Source: Microbacterium lacus
Lineage (GTDB): Bacteria > Actinomycetota > Actinomycetes > Actinomycetales > Microbacteriaceae
Direction of reading: 5' to 3'
DNA: 64,000 nt
Assembly (NCBI RefSeq): GCF_002812805.1
Contig: NZ_NMUM01000022.1
Location: 1 to 64,000 of the forward strand
Position 1 is the first letter of the stretch. Each line of letters opens with the position of its first letter. This document shows, piece by piece, positions 57,225 through 64,000 of the stretch. The notes under the pieces are model-generated. The model saw only the letters and a program-made list of their open reading frames with translations, was not told the DNA's origin and ran no database searches. A program made the translations under genes and the position numbers.

Positions 57225-57458
57225 ATGGCAATCACCGTTTACACGAAGCCGTCCTGCGTCCAGTGCACCGCGACCTACCGCGCCCTCGACTCGAAGGGCC
57301 TCGAATACGAGGTACTCGACCTGTCGCAGGACCCGTCCGCACTCGAGCAGGTCAAGGCCCTGGGTTACCTCCAGGCGCCCGTCGTCATCACCGACGGCGA
57401 CCACTGGTCGGGCTTCCGTCCCGACAAGATCGACGAACTCGCAACGCGCCTGGCCTGA
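57225..57458 (+). CDS. nrdH: Glutaredoxin-like NrdH redoxin
   Basis: A 77-residue NrdH, the electron donor for class Ib ribonucleotide reductase. The redox motif is C11-V-Q-C14 in YTKPSCVQCTAT, with APVVITDGDHWSGFRPDKI the NrdH-specific C-terminal block. ATG 57225 follows AAGG. Two other in-frame ATGs at 57201 and 57213 would add up to eight residues. It is the first gene of the nrdHIEF cluster. Confidence 0.95.
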   Translation: MAITVYTKPSCVQCTATYRALDSKGLEYEVLDLSQDPSALEQVKALGYLQAPVVITDGDHWSGFRPDKIDELATRLA

Positions 57459-57482
57459 GGCCCGGCGCACGGGAGGTGCGAC

Positions 57483-57895
57483 GTGAGCAAGCTGGCTACG
57501 AAGGCACCCCTGCTCGTCTTCTTTTCGAGCGTCTCGGGCAACACGGCCCGGTTCATTGAGAAGCTCGGGATGCCGGCGGTCAGAATCCCTCTGCAGGGGG
57601 AGTCCACGCCCGTCATCGATGAGCCGTTCGTGCTCGTCACCCCGACGTACGGCGGGGGACAGGGGCGGGGCGAAGAAAAAGGCGCCGTGCCCAAGCAGGT
57701 GGTCCGCTTCCTCAACGAGGAGCGCAACCGCCAGCTGATCCGGGGAGTCATCTCCGCAGGCAACACCAACTTCGGTGAGTCATTCGGACTCGCCGGCGAC
57801 ATCATCAGCCGCAAGTGCAACGTGCCGCACTTGTACCGGCTCGAACTGTTCGGCACGCCAGAAGACATCGATCGCGTGAGCGACGGATTGGAACG

Positions 57896-57914
<19 letters not shown>
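57483..57914 (+). CDS. nrdI: NrdI flavodoxin-like protein
   Basis: A 143-residue NrdI, the flavodoxin that supplies oxidant to build the Mn(III)2-tyrosyl radical in NrdF. FMN-loop features are [39 protein letters not shown] and [27 protein letters not shown] precedes the GTG start. The 3' end overlaps nrdE by 19 bases, so translation is coupled. Confidence 0.95.
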
Positions 57915-61058
<3,144 letters not shown>

Positions 61059-61100
61059 GCCCCGTCTGCTGACTCGGTCCCTCCGGTCCCGCAATTGCAG

Positions 61101-61167
61101 CGAAACACCCCTTCTGCTTCCAAACACCCCTCGACAGGGGGTGTCTCGACGCAGAAGGGGTGTTTCG
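61101..61167. terminator. Two-storey hairpin after nrdF
   Basis: Outer arms 61101-61117 (CGAAACACCCCTTCTGC) and 61151-61167 are perfect 17-base complements. An inner stem pairs 61124-61130 with 61138-61144. It lies between convergent nrdF and the methyltransferase gene and can serve both. Confidence 0.85.
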
Positions 61168-61186
61168 GCGTTTAAGGGCGACGAGC

Positions 61187-62311
61187 TCAGCGCCGGGTCG
61201 AGAATGTCACCGTGAACTTCGACGTGCGGGCGACCTGACGCGTCGGGCCGACCAGACTCTCCAGCGGCTGGCGGTACTGCAGTGCGGAGTTCCAGACGGT
61301 CCACAGCTCGCCGCCCGGTCGCAGCACGCGGGCCGCGTCGGCGAACAGGTGCCGCGCGATCGTCTCGTCGATCGCTCCGCCCCGATGGAACGGCGGATTC
61401 AGGGCGATGAACGACGCGCTCGCGTCAGGCAACGTCGACAGGGCGTCGTCGCGGACCACAGACATCCGATCCTCGATCCCGTTCGCGACAGCGGTCGCGC
61501 GAGCCGAAGCGACGGCGGCGGATGATTCGTCCGACGCGTAGACGCGCAGGCTCGGATACCGGAGGGCCAGCGTTGCGCCCACGATCCCGTTACCGCACGC
61601 CAGATCGATAGCCGCATCGTCGTCTTCACCCAGGATCGTCTCGGGCAGGTTGTCGATCAGGAGCCGTGTGCCGATGTCGAGCGAGGAGCCCGCGAAGACG
61701 CCTCCGAACGCGCAGACGACCACGCCGTCGTGCTGCGCGCGCGAGGCGAGCGGGTCGCGTCCGTTCTGCGGATCGCGTGCGATGAGAACCCGCGACTTCT
61801 GCCGAGCGTGCGAGACATCGAGCGTGGCGAAATACTCGCGCAGCACATCGTTCATGCCGAGGCTCATGTGCTTCAGGCGTCCGCCCGCGAATACGACGAC
61901 GTCGGGCGATGCATGCGCGGCGATGAGGCCCGCGATGTCCCTCAGCGACTCGAGCGAGCGCGGCAGCCGCAGCAACACCACGCGAGCGTCGCGCACGAGT
62001 TCCGCGTCGAGAGGCAGCGAGGCGACGGATGCTTCGAGGTCCAACGACCGCGCGTTCGCGTCGAGCCCCCGCTCGGCCGACAGGGGGTCCTGGTGCACGC
62101 GCACCACACCGGGCGAGTCATCCGTCTCGCTCGCGACCGTGAGCGCGAGCGCGCCGTACATGTCGCCGATGACGACGACGTCCTGCCGCTCGAGGCCCGC
62201 TCGCGCGGCGGCGGACTCGTCGAGCAGAAGGCGATCCGCGGCGTCGTGCGCGCGCAGATCGGGGTCGTCGGAATCGGGGAACGGGCGTAGCGCGTCGAGG
62301 TCGAGGGTCAC
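61187..62311 (-). CDS. RsmC/RlmG-like rRNA guanine-N2 methyltransferase
   Basis: The protein is 374 residues from GTG 62311. The C-terminal half is a class I SAM methyltransferase: AIDLACGNGIVGATLAL binds SAM and FIALNPPFHRGGA is the NPPF motif of N2-guanine methyltransferases. The N-terminal half is a degenerate methyltransferase-like domain (VVVIGDMYGALAL), giving the tandem layout of RsmC and RlmG. These methylate 16S G1207 or 23S G1835. Which target applies here cannot be read. Confidence 0.85.
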   Translation of the reverse strand: MTLDLDALRPFPDSDDPDLRAHDAADRLLLDESAAARAGLERQDVVVIGDMYGALALTVASETDDSPGVVRVHQDPLSAERGLDANARSLDLEASVASLPLDAELVRDARVVLLRLPRSLESLRDIAGLIAAHASPDVVVFAGGRLKHMSLGMNDVLREYFATLDVSHARQKSRVLIARDPQNGRDPLASRAQHDGVVVCAFGGVFAGSSLDIGTRLLIDNLPETILGEDDDAAIDLACGNGIVGATLALRYPSLRVYASDESSAAVASARATAVANGIEDRMSVVRDDALSTLPDASASFIALNPPFHRGGAIDETIARHLFADAARVLRPGGELWTVWNSALQYRQPLESLVGPTRQVARTSKFTVTFSTRR

Positions 62312-62439
62312 CGCACCCACGCTATCCCGGGGACGTCGCGCCCCAGACCACGCCAGCGCCGGCCGGGTGGCGCGCTGCCGGCTCCTTTCGGAGGCCAGTG
62401 TCGGAGGCCCATGTCCGAGGGCAGTGGCAAACTGACCGC

Positions 62440-63963
62440 ATGCTGTTCGACGAACTCGCGGCAACGGCCGCCGCGGTCGGCGCGACGCGCTCCCGGCTCG
62501 CCAAGGTCGAGGTGCTCGCCGCCTTCCTGCGCGCGCTCGAGCCCGACGAGATCATTCCGGCCACCGGCCTTATGCTCGGCAGGCCGAGACAGGGAAAGGT
62601 CGGCGTCGGGTGGCGGAGCCTGGCGGCGACGCTCGAGGCGGCCGCCCCCGCACCGACGCTCACGATCGCGGATGTCGACGCCGCGTTCACGCGGTTGGTC
62701 GAGGCGTCCGGTTCAGGCTCCGCGGCGCGACGCTCGACGATCCTGCGCGAGCTGATGGATGCCGCCACCGAACGGGAACGTGATGCGCTGCGGGGTGCGC
62801 TGCTCGGCGAGGTGCGGACGGGCGCGCTCGAAGGTGTACTGACCGACGCGATCGCCCGCGCCGCCGAGCGTCCTGTCGCGGACGTGCGCCGAGCGGCAAT
62901 GCTGTCCGGGGACCTTGCGAGCACGGCGCGAGTTGCCCTGACCGGCACGCCGGAAGATCTCGCGAACACCGGACTCGTGGTGGGGCGCGCCATCCAGCCG
63001 ATGCTCGCGAGCACGGCCCCCTCGATCGCCGAAGCCATCGGGACGGTGGGTGAGGCATCCGTGGAGTACAAGCTCGACGGGGCTCGCATCCAGGTCCACC
63101 GGAGCGGCGACGACGTGCGGATCTTCACCCGCAACCTGGCGGACATCACGCACCGGCTGCCCGAGATCGTGGATGTCGTCAGACGGATGCCCGTGCACGA
63201 TGTCGTGCTCGATGGCGAAACGCTCGCGCTCGACGAGAACGATGCACCGCGCGCGTTCCAGGACACGATGGCGCGCTTCGGGGCCGAAACCGCGCGAAAG
63301 ATCGCGCTGCGGCCCTGGTTCTTCGACGTGCTGCACCTGGACGGTCGCGACCTGATCGACGAGCCCCTCGCCGCGCGGCTGGACGCGCTCGCAACGATCG
63401 CGCCGGACCACCGCGTTCCCGGTGAGATCACGGCGGATGCCGAAACGGCCGAGCGCATCGGGCGCGAGGCGCTCGCGGCAGGTCACGAGGGCGTGATGGT
63501 CAAGGGCATCGACTCGCTCTACGCCGCCGGGCGCCGCGGTGCGAGCTGGATCAAGGTCAAGCCGGTCCACACGCTCGACCTCGTCGTGCTCGCCGTCGAG
63601 CCCGGTTCGGGACGCCGGTCGGGCATGCTTTCGAACATCCATCTGGGCGCGCTCGACTCGACAGGAGAATTCGGGCCCCCGGGTGGATTTGTCATGGTGG
63701 GCAAGACGTTCAAGGGCATGACCGATGAGACGCTCGCGTGGCAGACCGCGCACTTTCCGACGATCGAGGTGCGCCGCGACCCCTACGTGCTGTGGGTTGA
63801 ACCCGTGACCGTCGTTGAGATCGCGATCGACGGCGTTCAGCGTTCGTCCCGCTACCCGGGCGGCATCGCGCTGCGTTTCGCCCGGGTCAAGGGGTATCGC
63901 AGCGACAAAGAACCGCGCGACGCCGACACGATCCAGACGCTTCGGGGGATGCTGCGCGGCTGA
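62440..63963 (+). CDS. ATP-dependent DNA ligase (LigB type)
   Basis: The 507-residue enzyme has an N-terminal DNA-binding domain (1-200), then an adenylation domain with the nucleotidyl lysine in EYKLDGARIQVH, VHDVVLDGETLALD, LRPWFFDVLHLDG and GHEGVMVKGIDSLY. An OB-fold end (VGKTFKGMTDETLAWQ) follows. This is the layout of mycobacterial LigB, an auxiliary ligase beside the essential NAD-dependent LigA. ATG 62440 is chosen since upstream codons lack similarity. About 37 bases of the window remain after it. Confidence 0.92.
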   Translation: MLFDELAATAAAVGATRSRLAKVEVLAAFLRALEPDEIIPATGLMLGRPRQGKVGVGWRSLAATLEAAAPAPTLTIADVDAAFTRLVEASGSGSAARRSTILRELMDAATERERDALRGALLGEVRTGALEGVLTDAIARAAERPVADVRRAAMLSGDLASTARVALTGTPEDLANTGLVVGRAIQPMLASTAPSIAEAIGTVGEASVEYKLDGARIQVHRSGDDVRIFTRNLADITHRLPEIVDVVRRMPVHDVVLDGETLALDENDAPRAFQDTMARFGAETARKIALRPWFFDVLHLDGRDLIDEPLAARLDALATIAPDHRVPGEITADAETAERIGREALAAGHEGVMVKGIDSLYAAGRRGASWIKVKPVHTLDLVVLAVEPGSGRRSGMLSNIHLGALDSTGEFGPPGGFVMVGKTFKGMTDETLAWQTAHFPTIEVRRDPYVLWVEPVTVVEIAIDGVQRSSRYPGGIALRFARVKGYRSDKEPRDADTIQTLRGMLRG

Positions 63964-64000
63964 TGCGTCGTAAGCCCGCCGGCTGGTGAAGCTCAGCCGG

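Overview
The window is about 64 kb of high-GC DNA with actinobacterial character: GTG starts are common, neighbouring genes often overlap by ATGA or GTGA, and it carries Lsr2, a class Ib nrdHIEF cluster, CsbD proteins, DUF2510 and PASTA domains, and a RamA-like regulator beside an acetate permease. Gene content and order (galU, 5-formyl-THF cyclo-ligase, FmdB, MscL; Asp23 cluster next to a tRNA-Ala) point to Microbacteriaceae, probably Microbacterium. This is inferred from memory of that group, not from a search. No prophage, CRISPR array or rRNA was seen.

Layout. 1-1440: a complete IS256-family element at the window edge. 1.5-21 kb: a mixed accessory stretch with a secreted Ig-like protein, a DUF2510-PASTA-Ltp surface protein, an MpaB-type protein, a Doc toxin module, a PLP decarboxylase, a lipoprotein serine hydrolase with a divergent regulator, two RibD/DHFR-like proteins, AraC and TetR regulators, a frameshifted VOC gene and an ABC1/UbiB kinase. 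21-25 kb: small acidic stress-type proteins, a diiron-type oxygenase paired with a CDGSH protein, a cysteine-free HesB-like protein and Lsr2. 25-28 kb: acetate uptake (DUF485 plus ActP) with a divergent RamA-like regulator. 28-33 kb: an alkylation-repair pair in which both proteins lack hallmark cysteines, then a 1246-residue helicase-like protein whose Walker motifs are eroded and which ends in a restriction-endonuclease-like region. 33-37 kb: housekeeping genes (mscL, fmdB, 5-FCL, galU, rimJ-like).

37-42 kb is an envelope/alkaline stress cluster. Two tandem CsbD genes lie beside a leftward, translationally coupled operon (asp23, small membrane protein, a second Asp23-like gene cut by an in-frame TAG, two DUF6286-like membrane proteins). 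Divergent from it is a rightward gene in which an ECF sigma factor is fused in frame to an Asp23-like domain, followed by a third Asp23-like gene and tRNA-Ala(CGC). The 3' end of that tRNA plus its terminator is duplicated 150 bp downstream. Next comes a small hydrophobic gene with no canonical start codon.

42-57 kb: aldo/keto reductases, an AraC regulator with a divergent hydrolase, an LLM oxidoreductase, a DUF559 nuclease-fold protein, a YbaK-type deacylase, a SixA-type phosphatase, a DUF445 protein, a CsoR/RcnR-type regulator, an acyl-CoA dehydrogenase, a hydrolase and an MFS exporter. 57-61 kb: nrdHIEF, which supplies deoxyribonucleotides, closed by a two-storey hairpin. 61-64 kb: an rRNA-type guanine methyltransferase and an ATP-dependent DNA ligase.

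Most intergenic gaps hold strong hairpins. Several hold dispersed or palindromic repeats, chiefly 32981-33113, 47273-48365 and 49539-49640.
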